From Oscillospiraceae bacterium (lineage in GTDB: Bacteria > Bacillota > Clostridia > Oscillospirales > Oscillospiraceae), in assembly GCA_009776905.1 (NCBI GenBank), contig WRMX01000044.1:1-20593 (forward strand): 20,593 nt of DNA. The letters are read 5' to 3'. Each line of letters begins with the position of its first letter. Within the stretch, counting starts at the first letter, position 1. The position numbers and the translations under genes were made by a program. The notes beneath the pieces were generated by a model. That model saw nothing but the letters and a program-made list of their open reading frames with translations, ran no database searches and had not been told where the DNA came from. Positions 6,964 through 14,887 of the stretch are shown piece after piece.

Positions 6964-6994
6964 AAAGGGCTTACGTTACAGGCGTAAGCCCTTT
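6964..6994 (-). terminator. Terminator of the tRNA-Ala gene
   Basis: AAAGGGCTTACG (6964-6975) and CGTAAGCCCTTT (6983-6994) form a perfect 12-bp stem with a 7-nt loop. In the minus direction it starts 5 nt after the tRNA CCA end and the stem ends in a CCCTTTT tract. Confidence 0.85.
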
Positions 6995-6998
6995 CATC

Positions 6999-7074
<76 letters not shown>

Positions 7075-7156
7075 ATGCTACATATAAATATTCATTTTTT
7101 TAACTGCCATTCATCCAAGCGATAATTTGGTGGGTGTTTTCCGACCAGTCTAAGCC

Positions 7157-7176
7157 CCCAACTGAGCTATACCCCC
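7157..7176 (-). pseudogene. 5' fragment of a tRNA-Ala gene
   Basis: On the minus strand the sequence starts with GGGGGTATAGCTCAGTTGGG, identical to an Ala tRNA 5' end through the D-loop. It then continues as GGCTTAGACTGG, which is not tRNA. It lies 82 nt upstream of the intact gene. The 5' half is exactly the part that is damaged in the degenerate copy at 6393-6471. Confidence 0.75.
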
Positions 7177-7286
7177 GAATTTTTGTTTTATACGTGATTG
7201 GTGTTGTTGGCAGGTCGATATTATCACGGTTATGTGAGATTTGCAAGCGTTTTTTTGGAAATATTGATTAGCGAAAGCGATATAAA

Positions 7287-7315
7287 CCCCCTGGCTTTAG
7301 CCATGGGGAGTGTCA
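7287..7315 (+). mobile_element. IS200/IS605-like right-end hairpin, no transposase or tnpB
   Basis: CCCCCTGGCT (7287-7296) pairs with AGCCATGGGG (7299-7308), with one mismatch, and is followed by AGTGTCAA (7309-7316). This hairpin plus GTGTCAA resembles the right ends of IS605-group elements carrying tnpB, as I recall them. The preceding 200 bp do not encode a TnpB C-terminus, so only an end relic, or an orphan guide-RNA scaffold tail, remains. Confidence 0.5.
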
Positions 7316-7363
7316 ATGATGATTTGTTGCGGAGCGTGAGGGTAGCCGCGGTTCTTGGACGCG

Positions 7364-7396
7364 GCGGGCTGATGTGGATATCAGCCCCGCTCTTTT
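7364..7396 (+). terminator. Rho-independent terminator on the plus strand
   Basis: GCGGGCTGAT (7364-7373) pairs with ATCAGCCCCGC (7380-7390) with one bulged G, followed by TCTTTTT. No plus-strand gene precedes it except the IS605-like end, so it would terminate a short non-coding transcript or read-through from the island. Confidence 0.7.
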
Positions 7397-7404
7397 TGCG
7401 TTAT

Positions 7405-7466
7405 AAGATTCTTCGGTCGCAGGCTCCCTCAGAATGACACGGACAAAGATTCTTCGGTCGCAGGCT
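7405..7466. repeat. Dispersed intergenic repeat, locus 1 (two direct copies)
   Basis: A 21-bp string starting AAGATTCTTCGGTCG occurs at 7405-7425 and again at 7446-7466, a 41-bp period, with AGAATGACA between them. It is a variant of the element seen at 11933-11963 and 13059-13130. Such AT-core, CTCAGAATGACA-linked repeats are common in intergenic DNA of many uncultured bacteria. Confidence 0.75.
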
Positions 7467-7499
7467 TTCCTAGGATGGCAAAGCGCGCGACTGCGGTTG

Positions 7500-8042
7500 T
7501 CAGTCGCTGTTTGTCCATTCGATCGACTCGGCCTTTTCTTCGCTTTCGGCGAGAGCCTCGTCCATCAATTTCAACATTTCCAGCACGCTGCGGAAGTTTT
7601 GTTTAAGGTTCTTCTCCGCCCAGAGAATCTGTCCTTGCCAAGTCGCGTTTTGGCGGAATTTGACGGTGATTTCAAATGTGCATTTAGAATGGCCGGGCTC
7701 CAGCTGCACCGATGCGTTGTTTGAGTCTTTCATTTTATCTTCTTTAATCTCCCCATGTTTTTTTATGCTGTGTCTTGATGTGCCGAAGGTTCTTGGCGTC
7801 ATGAACGCTTCCGGGAAGCCTTTGACGTCATAGACTTCCTCCATTTTATCAATCATCTGCAACAAGCTAGTGAATGTGAAAGGGGCGTTCAGGTATTGGC
7901 TATAGAGAAGCCCCCGCAAGCGATTGTTGTCATATAGGACAATTTCGGCGCGCATCTGTATCGATGCTGCTGTCACAATGGCGTCATTTTCGGGATCCAA
8001 TTCTTCGATTCCCCTTTCTTTATATGATATGAGTATCATCAT
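7500..8042 (-). CDS. Conserved-looking protein of unknown function beside a BTAD regulator
   Basis: The 180-aa protein is soluble with no signal peptide or membrane segment. Residues 21-85 hold a probable beta-rich module (QMRAEIVLYDNNRLRGLLYS, then PFTFTSLLQMIDKMEEVYD) ending in PEAFMTPRTFG. A polar, low-complexity linker spans 88-118. The second module is 121-165 (CTFEITVKFRQNATWQGQIL, then a KQNFRSVLEMLKLMDEAL helix). I have seen this two-part pattern next to BTAD regulators in Clostridia but know no function or name. The start is ATG 8042, with a second ATG directly after; the RBS is weak. It lies 73 nt downstream of the regulator gene on the same strand and probably shares its transcript. 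A 7-bp hairpin (7487-7507) overlaps the stop codon and may weakly terminate it. Confidence 0.75.
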   Translation of the reverse strand: MMILISYKERGIEELDPENDAIVTAASIQMRAEIVLYDNNRLRGLLYSQYLNAPFTFTSLLQMIDKMEEVYDVKGFPEAFMTPRTFGTSRHSIKKHGEIKEDKMKDSNNASVQLEPGHSKCTFEITVKFRQNATWQGQILWAEKNLKQNFRSVLEMLKLMDEALAESEEKAESIEWTNSD

Positions 8043-8115
8043 AGCCCGTAATTGTCACAGTTATGTTACATTTAGGGCGTTTGGAGTGTTTTTGCGAGCG
8101 CCGGAAACGCCTCCG

Positions 8116-9297
8116 TCATACCAATGGTGTGATAGGCTTGACCGATGTCGAGACGATTTTGGGCAGATATTTAGAATCAATCACGCGCAAAATCCTGTTG
8201 ATCAGCATTTTGCAGTTTTCATACGTGAGCTTATGCAGCATGAGCATGTATTGGTTGTGGCCGGAGCGCGTGAACAGGTCGCCTTTCCTCAGGGTGTCCG
8301 CGATGGCAAGGCCGAGCTGCTTCATGACGCCGCCGTCCTTGGCTTTCGGCTCATGCTTTGTGTCGAATCTGACGATGAATGTCGTTCGCCCGGAACGTGA
8401 CGTTGAGCGGGCCTCGAGCTGGTATACGATTTTGAAAACGCTGAGATCGCAATAGAACGCTCCCGGGAAATCAGCTTCGTCCAGCCAATCTTTCAGCGTC
8501 AATTCCAGAGACAGGCCTTCTTTGATGTCGGGCTGCTGGATTCTGCTGTATAGCGAGCGGAGGTTTTCGGAAAAATCGACGCCGAGCTCGTCATAGAACA
8601 TGGCTTCCATCCGTTTGTACTCATCGAGCGCTTCAGCGTTTTTGCCTTGCGCCAGAAGGGCGCGCAGGTGGTGTTCCAGAATTGTCTCATCGAAGGGGTC
8701 CATGCGCAGGGCTTTGACGCAGAGCTCTTCGGCCTCATCGTTGCGCCCGTCTTCGAGCAGCATCGTCAGCGCTTCGTGGACGCAGTTTATGAACAACGAG
8801 CGGTACCAGCGCGCGAGTGGCATGACCCACATCTCGCCGGATGAGCCGGGCAGGAAATCGCCTCTGTATAGTTCGGCCGCGTCCATGAGCAGGTCCAGGC
8901 GCTCGTCGCGGTCCGTGACTGTGGAGGCTTTTTTGCATAAGGATTCAAACTCTTCCACATCGACCGAGCAGCGGACTGTGTTGTTCCACATATAGCCGCC
9001 GCTTCCGGAGAGGATGATGTCGTCCGCATTCGGCAGGCCGCCGCCTGCAAGCGCGGAACGGGCGCGGTACACCATCGTGCGAACGGAGCTGCCCGGGTTG
9101 CCCACGAAGTCGTTGTCGAAGAATATGTCCATGAGTTCTTCCTGGGTGACTGTTTTGTGCCTGTTTACAATGAGGTACTGGAGCAGTTTCCATACTTTCG
9201 AGGCTCGTTTTTCTTGTTCCGTGATGCGGTTCTCGTCTGAGATTATGACGAAGCCTCCCAGCATTTCTACTCGGATTTCTTCTTGTACTGCGCTCAT
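8116..9297 (-). CDS. BTAD/SARP-type transcriptional regulator with degenerate GGDEF-like C-terminus
   Basis: The 393-aa protein has three parts. A winged-helix DNA-binding domain of the OmpR/SARP kind spans about 8-105 (LGGFVIIS, KRASKVWKLLQYLIVNRHKT, then a GGYMWNN hairpin). A helical bacterial transcriptional activation domain (BTAD) spans about 112-255 (VDVEEFESLCKKA, LYRGDFLPG, ALRMDPFDETILEHHLRALL, DELGVDFSENLRSLYSRI). The remainder (276-390) resembles a nucleotidyl-cyclase/GGDEF-type fold (FYCDLSVFKIVYQ, FIVRFDT, LRKGDLFTRSGHNQYMLML) but lacks a GGDEF signature, so it is probably a sensor rather than an enzyme. The start is ATG 9297 with GGGGTGA 6-7 nt upstream; GTG 9306 overlaps that RBS. 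Targets are unknown; autoregulation or control of the downstream 180-aa gene is possible. Confidence 0.88.
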   Translation of the reverse strand: MSAVQEEIRVEMLGGFVIISDENRITEQEKRASKVWKLLQYLIVNRHKTVTQEELMDIFFDNDFVGNPGSSVRTMVYRARSALAGGGLPNADDIILSGSGGYMWNNTVRCSVDVEEFESLCKKASTVTDRDERLDLLMDAAELYRGDFLPGSSGEMWVMPLARWYRSLFINCVHEALTMLLEDGRNDEAEELCVKALRMDPFDETILEHHLRALLAQGKNAEALDEYKRMEAMFYDELGVDFSENLRSLYSRIQQPDIKEGLSLELTLKDWLDEADFPGAFYCDLSVFKIVYQLEARSTSRSGRTTFIVRFDTKHEPKAKDGGVMKQLGLAIADTLRKGDLFTRSGHNQYMLMLHKLTYENCKMLINRILRVIDSKYLPKIVSTSVKPITPLV

Positions 9298-9345
9298 GCT
9301 ACTCACCCCATTCGTTTTGTGGTATGCGGTCGCTGCATATTATCT

Positions 9346-9373
9346 ATTTTACCAAAATACTCGAATATTGCAA
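9346..9373 (-). promoter_or_regulatory. Promoter of the BTAD regulator gene
   Basis: On the minus strand TTGCAA (9368-9373) and TAAAAT (9346-9351) are 16 bp apart, placing the start of transcription about 40 nt before ATG 9297. It begins just after the pheT stop, giving the regulator its own promoter. Confidence 0.6.
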
Positions 9374-9376
9374 TAC

Positions 9377-11869
9377 TTAAAGTGAGGCTTGGTTAGGCTC
9401 CTGTTCACGCCCTTGCGCTGGGGAGGCTGTGCTGCGGAGGTCCGCTCCCAGCGTTTTCGTCAAACGCTTGACGATCGCGTTCGCGCAGCCTTCGATTTCG
9501 TCGGATGTCAAGGTTTTTTTGAGCGAGCCTATGACGAGCCTGATCGTGATGGATTTTTTGCCTGCGGGGACTTGGCGGCCACGGTATTCATCGACGAATG
9601 AGACATGCCGCAGCAGGTCGTCGGGGCTTTTTTTCCCGATGATGCTGTTATATATTTCTTCCCATCGGACATTGAGGTCGAACAGCATCGAGATGTCATA
9701 ATCTGTATGCGGGTATTCGGCGAGCCGCTCGAATTTGTTGGTCCTGGAGGGGTATGGCGTAAGGGCGTCAATATCCAGCTCGAAGAGCATGACCGCGCTG
9801 TTTTTGATGCCGCAGTCGAGCGATGCTTTCTTCGACAGAAGTCCGAGGCTGCCGATCACGGTGCCGTCCAGAACGATGTTCTGCCAGATTACGCTGTCGG
9901 CCCATGCCGGTTTGATTATGCGGTCGAAGGAATATGGCTCAATGTGAGTGAAACGGGGGAGTGTCTCGAGGATTCCTTTTGCTTCCCTATATAGCACGCC
10001 GTAGCTTTCGGCGCCGCCGACGCAGGCTCCGGCGACGTTCCTGCGTTGGAGGGGGAGGGATTCGCGCTTGTCATATTCCGCGCTGAAGCTCCGTGACGAG
10101 AATACTTGGGCGGATTCAAAGATTTTGAATTCGTCATAATAGCGGAGATTGTCCGAGACCGCCTTGCAAAGGTTGGGAATGAGCGAAGGGCGCAGATATC
10201 GCTCGTCCGGGGAGGGCGGCGTGGATATGGACAGAACGCTATCGGCATCGGGGAGCACGGCGTTCATATAAGCATCCAAGACCCATGGGTATGTGTAGAT
10301 TTCGTTCATGCCGCATCTGGTTGCGAGGTATTCCCGCAGCTTTCTGTCGATATCGATTTTTGGCTGGTTGATGGAGCCTTCGAATGTCGCCGTTATGGAG
10401 GTCGCGTCGAAACGGTCAAATCCATGCATTCTGGCGACTTCTTCGATTATATCGTTCGGAATGGAAACGTCGCCTGTGGATCGCCATGTCGGCACGACGA
10501 CGCGCATGGCATCGCCGTCGATGCTGACATCGAAGCCGAGCCTTGCGAGCATGCGCGATATTTCATCGTCAGGAATGCGTTTGCCGAGGTTTTTTTCGAG
10601 CCAATCGAGCGAGACGTCGATTTTTTTTCTTTCGAGGGGCACGGGATAATTGTCGCTATAGCCCGTGACGGCCATTTTATCGAACATTTCGGCGAACATG
10701 CTCATGGCGAGCGATAGGGCAATGTCGCACCGTTGCGGGTCGATGCCTTTTTCGTTTCTGGAGGCGGCCTCGGTGCGCGTCTCATACCTTGCCGATGTGC
10801 GTCTGATGCCGATCGCTTCAAAGTTTGCGATTTCGAGAATTACCTTTTGCGTGTCGGGCAGCACGGAATCCTTTTCCCCGCCTTTGACGCCCGCAAGGCC
10901 GATAGGCTCTATATCGTCCGCTATCACAAGGTCTTCATTGCAAAGCGATAGCTCGATCCCGTTGAGCATCAGAAAATTTTCGGATTCTTGGGCGCGCCGG
11001 ACGGTTATGTGGCCGTTGACGCGGTCGGAATCGAACGCATGGAGCGGCTGCCCGGTCGCGAGCATGACATAGTTCGTTATGTCGACTATTGCATTGATCG
11101 GGCGCATGCCAACCCGCCATATGCGGCTTTGGACTTCAAACGGGGATGGTTTTATGGACAGGCCTTCTATTTTGACGCCGATGTACCTGAAGCAGCGGGT
11201 CGTGTCGGCCAGCTCGACTCCCAACGATGGCACGCCGGGGGGTGGATATGGCTTGAATTCGGAGAGCGGGAGGTCGAATAGCGCGGATATTTCGCGGGCT
11301 ATGCCGTAATGCCCCCACAAGTCGGGGCGGTTTGTGAGCGATTTGTTGTCGATTTCCAGGATTATGTCGTCAAGGCCGAGCGCTTGCGCCAGGCTTGTGC
11401 CGGCTTGCGCATCGAAGGCCGAGAGGTCGAGGATCGTGGCTTCATCGGTATATGGGAACAGGTCGAACAGACCGATTTCGGAGGATGCGCAGATCATCCC
11501 GTAGCTTTCTTCGCCGCGCACTTTTGCGTTTCCGATTGCGACAAGGTCACCTTCGCCGTGCCAGCGGACCATTGCGCCCGGGCGCGCGACGGCGACTTTC
11601 ATGCCGGTTGCCATGTTAATGCCGCCGCAGACGATTTTGCGGATGTCGCCACCGCCGATGTCGGTCATGCATATTTTGAGTTTGTCGGCGTTGGGGTGGG
11701 GGAGTATTTCAACGATGGTTCCTACCACCATGTTTTCATATTTGCTCGCGAGCTCGGTTGCGTCCTCGACTTCGACGGTGGCCATCGTGAGGTCTGTGAC
11801 TAGGCGGGACAGTTCGAGCTCCGGGGGGATTGTCACGTAGTCTTTGATCCAGTTGAGGGATACTTTCAT
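9377..11869 (-). CDS. pheT: Phenylalanine--tRNA ligase beta subunit
   Basis: The 830-aa protein is full length. It starts MKVSLNWIKDYV, has the EMAP/OB-type tRNA-binding domain at about 40-150 (VVGTIVEILPHPNADKLKIC), then the B3/B4 editing region (about 210-380, with RPDLWGHYGIAREISALF) and B5 (about 405-475). It ends with the FDX-ACB anticodon-binding domain (about 715-808, FERLAEYPHTDYDISMLFD). With PheS it forms the alpha2beta2 enzyme that charges tRNA-Phe and hydrolyses mischarged Tyr-tRNA. The last 20 residues (Ala/Pro/Glu/Gln rich) extend beyond the usual end. RBS AAGGAG lies 12 nt before ATG. A 102-nt gap holding a dispersed repeat separates it from pheS, which is longer than is usual for this operon. 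Confidence 0.97.
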   Translation of the reverse strand: MKVSLNWIKDYVTIPPELELSRLVTDLTMATVEVEDATELASKYENMVVGTIVEILPHPNADKLKICMTDIGGGDIRKIVCGGINMATGMKVAVARPGAMVRWHGEGDLVAIGNAKVRGEESYGMICASSEIGLFDLFPYTDEATILDLSAFDAQAGTSLAQALGLDDIILEIDNKSLTNRPDLWGHYGIAREISALFDLPLSEFKPYPPPGVPSLGVELADTTRCFRYIGVKIEGLSIKPSPFEVQSRIWRVGMRPINAIVDITNYVMLATGQPLHAFDSDRVNGHITVRRAQESENFLMLNGIELSLCNEDLVIADDIEPIGLAGVKGGEKDSVLPDTQKVILEIANFEAIGIRRTSARYETRTEAASRNEKGIDPQRCDIALSLAMSMFAEMFDKMAVTGYSDNYPVPLERKKIDVSLDWLEKNLGKRIPDDEISRMLARLGFDVSIDGDAMRVVVPTWRSTGDVSIPNDIIEEVARMHGFDRFDATSITATFEGSINQPKIDIDRKLREYLATRCGMNEIYTYPWVLDAYMNAVLPDADSVLSISTPPSPDERYLRPSLIPNLCKAVSDNLRYYDEFKIFESAQVFSSRSFSAEYDKRESLPLQRRNVAGACVGGAESYGVLYREAKGILETLPRFTHIEPYSFDRIIKPAWADSVIWQNIVLDGTVIGSLGLLSKKASLDCGIKNSAVMLFELDIDALTPYPSRTNKFERLAEYPHTDYDISMLFDLNVRWEEIYNSIIGKKSPDDLLRHVSFVDEYRGRQVPAGKKSITIRLVIGSLKKTLTSDEIEGCANAIVKRLTKTLGADLRSTASPAQGREQEPNQASL

Positions 11870-11932
11870 TTGTGGTGGTTCTCCTTAGTTGTTTGGTGGG
11901 GGGGCGCGGGGGCGCGGGGGGAATGGCGGGGG

Positions 11933-11963
11933 AAAGATTCATCGCTGCGCTCTGAATGACAGG
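11933..11963. repeat. Dispersed intergenic repeat, locus 2 (between pheS and pheT)
   Basis: The plus strand reads AAAGATTCATCGCTGCGCTC and then TGAATGACAGG, flanked on the left by a G-rich tract (11897-11932). It sits within the 102-nt pheS-pheT gap and so would be transcribed as part of the operon mRNA. Confidence 0.75.
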
Positions 11964-11971
11964 GACGGGGG

Positions 11972-13009
11972 TTATTTGAATTGGGATAGGAATCTGAGGT
12001 CGGCGCTGCGGAACAGCCTGACATCAGAAACTTCGTATCTCATCATGACAAGCCGGTCCAAGCCGATATTCACATAGAAGCCCGTATATTCATTCGGGTC
12101 GAGGCCTGCCGCGCGCAAAACGTTCGGGTGCGGAGTGCCTCCCGGCATGAGTTCTATCCAACCGACGTGCTTGCAAACGCTGCATCCCGCGCCTCCGCAT
12201 ACGAGGCAACCCATGTCGATTTCAAAGCCGGGTTCTACGAACGGGAAGAATCCGACTCGCATTCTGACAGGCACGTCGCGGCCGAAAATCTTTGACAAAA
12301 TGCTCTTTATCATGACTTTGCCTGCTGAAAATGTGAATTCGCGGTCGATTATGAGGGCCTCATATTGGTAGAACGCCCGTTCATGCCGCGCGTCCGTGGA
12401 TTCGTTGCGGTATGCGCGTCCGGGATATACGAAGCGGCATGGGGGATTATGCGTTTGGAGGTAGCGAACGCTGGCGCCCGTGAGGTGCGGTCGAAGGCAG
12501 AGCCTCTCGCCGCCTCGTTTGTCTTCGTAGCCCGCCAGCCAATATGTGTCCATGCTTTCGCGGGCGGGGTGGTCTGCAGGGAAGTTCAGATTGTCGAAGG
12601 CGTATAATTCGCTCGAGATGTCGGATTCTTCAAATATTTCAAACCCCATCGAGCGGAATGTGTCGTTGAGGTCATAGCACATCTGGGTAATGGGGTGCAA
12701 CGCGCCGCCGTGGGGTTGGAGGCCGGGCACCGTGAGGTCGAAGTCCGTTGGTATTTCAGATGCTTTTAGGCTGAGTTCTTCTCTACGCGCGTCGATCATT
12801 TCGGTGAAGTGGTCTTTGAGCTTGTTGGCTGCTTTGCCTATTTCTGCGCGCATTGATGCGTCAAGGCGCGGTATTTCTTTGAGGATTTCTGTGACCGATC
12901 CCATTTTTCCGAGTAGGGATGCTTTTACGTCCTGGAGCTCGATTGTGTTGATTGCTTGCGTGATTTTTTCCTCGCCGCTGCGGAGGATTTCTTCCAGTTT
13001 TTCTTTCAT
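11972..13009 (-). CDS. pheS: Phenylalanine--tRNA ligase alpha subunit
   Basis: I chose ATG 13009 (345 aa), with AAGGAG 8-9 nt upstream. A longer frame to 13198 would add 63 residues translated from the intergenic repeat. An N-terminal coiled coil (1-85) precedes the class II catalytic core: Phe/ATP-site segments at PGRAYRNESTDARHERAFYQ (196-215) and motif 3 at NIGLDRLVMMRY (314-325). CLVCGGAGCSVC (268-279) is a CxxC-x4-CxxC zinc-ribbon-like insertion before GWIEL, known in a subset of bacterial PheS. The subunit activates phenylalanine with ATP in the cytoplasm. It is first in the pheST operon. No T-box leader was found in the 150-nt 5' region. Confidence 0.97.
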   Translation of the reverse strand: MKEKLEEILRSGEEKITQAINTIELQDVKASLLGKMGSVTEILKEIPRLDASMRAEIGKAANKLKDHFTEMIDARREELSLKASEIPTDFDLTVPGLQPHGGALHPITQMCYDLNDTFRSMGFEIFEESDISSELYAFDNLNFPADHPARESMDTYWLAGYEDKRGGERLCLRPHLTGASVRYLQTHNPPCRFVYPGRAYRNESTDARHERAFYQYEALIIDREFTFSAGKVMIKSILSKIFGRDVPVRMRVGFFPFVEPGFEIDMGCLVCGGAGCSVCKHVGWIELMPGGTPHPNVLRAAGLDPNEYTGFYVNIGLDRLVMMRYEVSDVRLFRSADLRFLSQFK

Positions 13010-13058
13010 TATGTTGTCTCCTTGTTCGTTGTTGACAGGGGGGGCGGGGGCGCGGGGG

Positions 13059-13130
13059 AAAGATTCTTCGCTGCGCTCAGATGACAGGGGGGCGCTCAGA
13101 TGACAGGGGGCGCTTAGATTGACAGGGGGG
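13059..13130. repeat. Dispersed intergenic repeat, locus 3 (pheS leader), with degenerate internal copies
   Basis: The plus strand carries AAAGATTCTTCGCTGCGCTC followed by three successive GATGACAGGG or GATTGACAGGG segments, each preceded by CGCTCA or CGCTTA. The unit is about 17-19 bp. A G-rich run (13038-13058) lies next to it, as at locus 2. It lies in the transcribed 5' leader of pheS. Confidence 0.75.
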
Positions 13131-13169
13131 ACAGGACGCGGCAATGACTTGGGTGTGGCCGGTAACAGG

Positions 13170-13198
13170 ATTTTAGCACAGTTTCTTGTTGGCGGCAA
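13170..13198 (-). promoter_or_regulatory. Promoter of pheST
   Basis: On the minus strand TTGCCG (13193-13198) and TAAAAT (13170-13175) are 17 bp apart. Transcription would start near 13163, giving a leader of about 150 nt. It is back to back with the nnr promoter. Confidence 0.55.
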
Positions 13199-13205
13199 TA
13201 ATAAT

Positions 13206-13234
13206 TTGACTAAATGCCATTATGACTATATAAT
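13206..13234 (+). promoter_or_regulatory. Promoter of the nnr operon
   Basis: TTGACT (13206-13211) and TATAAT (13229-13234) are separated by 17 bp, nearly a consensus sigma-70 promoter. The GTG start lies 22 nt further on, leaving a short leader that contains the RBS AGGAG. Confidence 0.85.
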
Positions 13235-13255
13235 CATTCGCAGGAGTGATTATTT

Positions 13256-14797
13256 GTGAAACTTGGGTACTCTGCGCAGATGCGTGAAATGGACAGACAG
13301 GTGATCGAAGACCGTGGGGTTTCCGGTGTTGCTTTAATGGCGTCTGCGGCCGAGCACATTGCCGAAGCTGTTCTCCAAAAGATTCCGCCGGGCGGGCATG
13401 CTGCGGCGGTCTGCGGAGCCGGCAATAATGGCGGCGACGGCATTGGCGCGGCTGCGTTTTTGATGGACAAGGGCGTGCCGATTCGCGTGTTCCTTATCGG
13501 CGATGCGGAAAGGATTTCTCCCGATTCGTCGGAGATGGCACGTCTGCTCGAAGAGAGGGGCGGGAAGCTCGAGCGGTTCGGCCGGGGCGGCGATGATCTC
13601 GATGAAATAGAATATTATCTTCGTGGATGCGACGTTATTATAGATGCCATGTTCGGCATCGGGCTTAATCATGAGTTATCCGGAGATGCGCTTTTAGCCG
13701 CTGAGATCATCAATGATTCGAGGGCGTTTGTCGTGGCTGCGGATATTCCGAGCGGAATACGTGCAGACACAGGGACCATGCAGGGGACTGCCGTGATGGC
13801 TGATATGACCGTCACATTTTCGCTTGCGAAGCCCGGGCATTTCGTCGAGCCCGGGTGCGTGCACTGCGGCGAGCTTCGCGTTTGCGATATCGGAATTCCG
13901 CTTGATGTCATCAACGGCGCCATGTCTGATACTTTCGCCGTGATGCAGGAAGATATTTATCTGCCCAGACGCCGCCCCGATTCACACAAGGGCAATTATG
14001 GCCGCTGCTTGGTCGTTTCGGGAAGCGTTGGATATACCGGGGCTCCTGCATTGGCCGCGCGCGCTGCGTCGCGAATGGGCGCGGGTCTTGTTTTTGTGGG
14101 CGTGCCCGATTCTGTATATGATATCATGGCGACGAAGCTGGACGAGGAGATGCCTTTTCCGCTGCCGAGCGATGGGAGCGGGAAGATTGCGGCGAATGCC
14201 GGCGGGGAGCTTTTGCGACGAGCGGAGGAATGCGACGTGTGCTTGATCGGCCCCGGCCTCGGACGTTCGCCGGACATTTCAGAGCTTGTGACTTCCATGC
14301 TGCGCATTGTGCAAAAGCCGATTGTTCTTGATGCGGACGGCATCAATGCGATCGCGGACAATATTGATGTTTTGGGTGCCGCGTGCGGGCCGTTGGTGCT
14401 GACGCCGCATCCCGGCGAATTTGCCCGATTGGGCGGGGACTTGTCGTCGGGCGACAGGCTCGGAGTTGCGCGGGATTTTGCGCGGTCGCGCGGGTGCATC
14501 CTTGTTTTGAAGGGGCACAACACGATTACCGCCTTCCCCGATGGTATGGCGTTTATCAACACGACCGGGGGACCTGCCATGGCGAAAGGCGGCTCCGGCG
14601 ATGTTTTGGCGGGGATGATCGCTGCGCTCATCGGGCAGGGCGTGCCTGCGAGGGATGCTGTGGTTGCAGCTGTTTATATCCATGGGTTTGCCGGGGATTT
14701 GTGCGCTGCGGAGTTGGGGGAGTATTCCGTCGCTGCGGGTGACATCGTTGCGATGCTGCCGCGGGCGACGAAGCTCATCATGAACGGAATATCGTGA
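13256..14797 (+). CDS. nnr: Bifunctional NAD(P)H-hydrate epimerase / ADP-dependent NAD(P)H-hydrate dehydratase
   Basis: The 513-aa protein joins the YjeF_N epimerase domain (1-215) and the ribokinase-like dehydratase domain (about 225-510). Epimerase signatures are GAGNNGGDG (54-62) and IIDAMFGIG (128-136). Dehydratase signatures are KGNYGR (245-250), LIGPGLG (330-336), LTPHPGE (382-388), and the anion-hole GGSGD (445-449). It repairs damaged hydrated NAD(P)H, interconverting R and S forms and dehydrating the S form using ADP. It is cytoplasmic housekeeping. The start is GTG at 13256 with AGGAG 9 nt upstream. It begins a plus-strand cluster of four genes. Confidence 0.96.
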   Translation: MKLGYSAQMREMDRQVIEDRGVSGVALMASAAEHIAEAVLQKIPPGGHAAAVCGAGNNGGDGIGAAAFLMDKGVPIRVFLIGDAERISPDSSEMARLLEERGGKLERFGRGGDDLDEIEYYLRGCDVIIDAMFGIGLNHELSGDALLAAEIINDSRAFVVAADIPSGIRADTGTMQGTAVMADMTVTFSLAKPGHFVEPGCVHCGELRVCDIGIPLDVINGAMSDTFAVMQEDIYLPRRRPDSHKGNYGRCLVVSGSVGYTGAPALAARAASRMGAGLVFVGVPDSVYDIMATKLDEEMPFPLPSDGSGKIAANAGGELLRRAEECDVCLIGPGLGRSPDISELVTSMLRIVQKPIVLDADGINAIADNIDVLGAACGPLVLTPHPGEFARLGGDLSSGDRLGVARDFARSRGCILVLKGHNTITAFPDGMAFINTTGGPAMAKGGSGDVLAGMIAALIGQGVPARDAVVAAVYIHGFAGDLCAAELGEYSVAAGDIVAMLPRATKLIMNGIS

Positions 14798-14800
14798 TGC

Positions 14801-14830
14801 GTGTCATTCTGCGGGAGCTTGCGGCGGTGA
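14801..14830. repeat. Dispersed intergenic repeat, locus 4 (opposite orientation)
   Basis: The plus strand reads TGTCATTCTGCGGGAGCTTG just after the nnr stop. The other three loci have the same core on the minus strand (for example TGTCATTCTGAGGGAGCCTG at locus 1). This copy lacks the AAGAATCTTT end. It takes up much of the 90-nt gap before the next gene. Confidence 0.6.
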
Positions 14831-14887
14831 GAGAAGGGCGCGACTGCTAGTGTAAGGCGCGGCAGCAAGAGAAGGATACGACGGCAA

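Noticed and set aside
7198..7437. Plus-strand 79-codon frame
   Set aside because: It runs through the IS605-like hairpin, a terminator and a dispersed repeat and has no RBS.
10106..10717. Plus-strand 203-codon frame
   Set aside because: It is antisense to the pheT core and has no family features.
13010..13198. N-terminal extension of PheS
   Set aside because: The extra 63 residues come from the dispersed repeat and leader; a good RBS precedes the internal ATG at 13009, where the usual PheS N-terminus begins.
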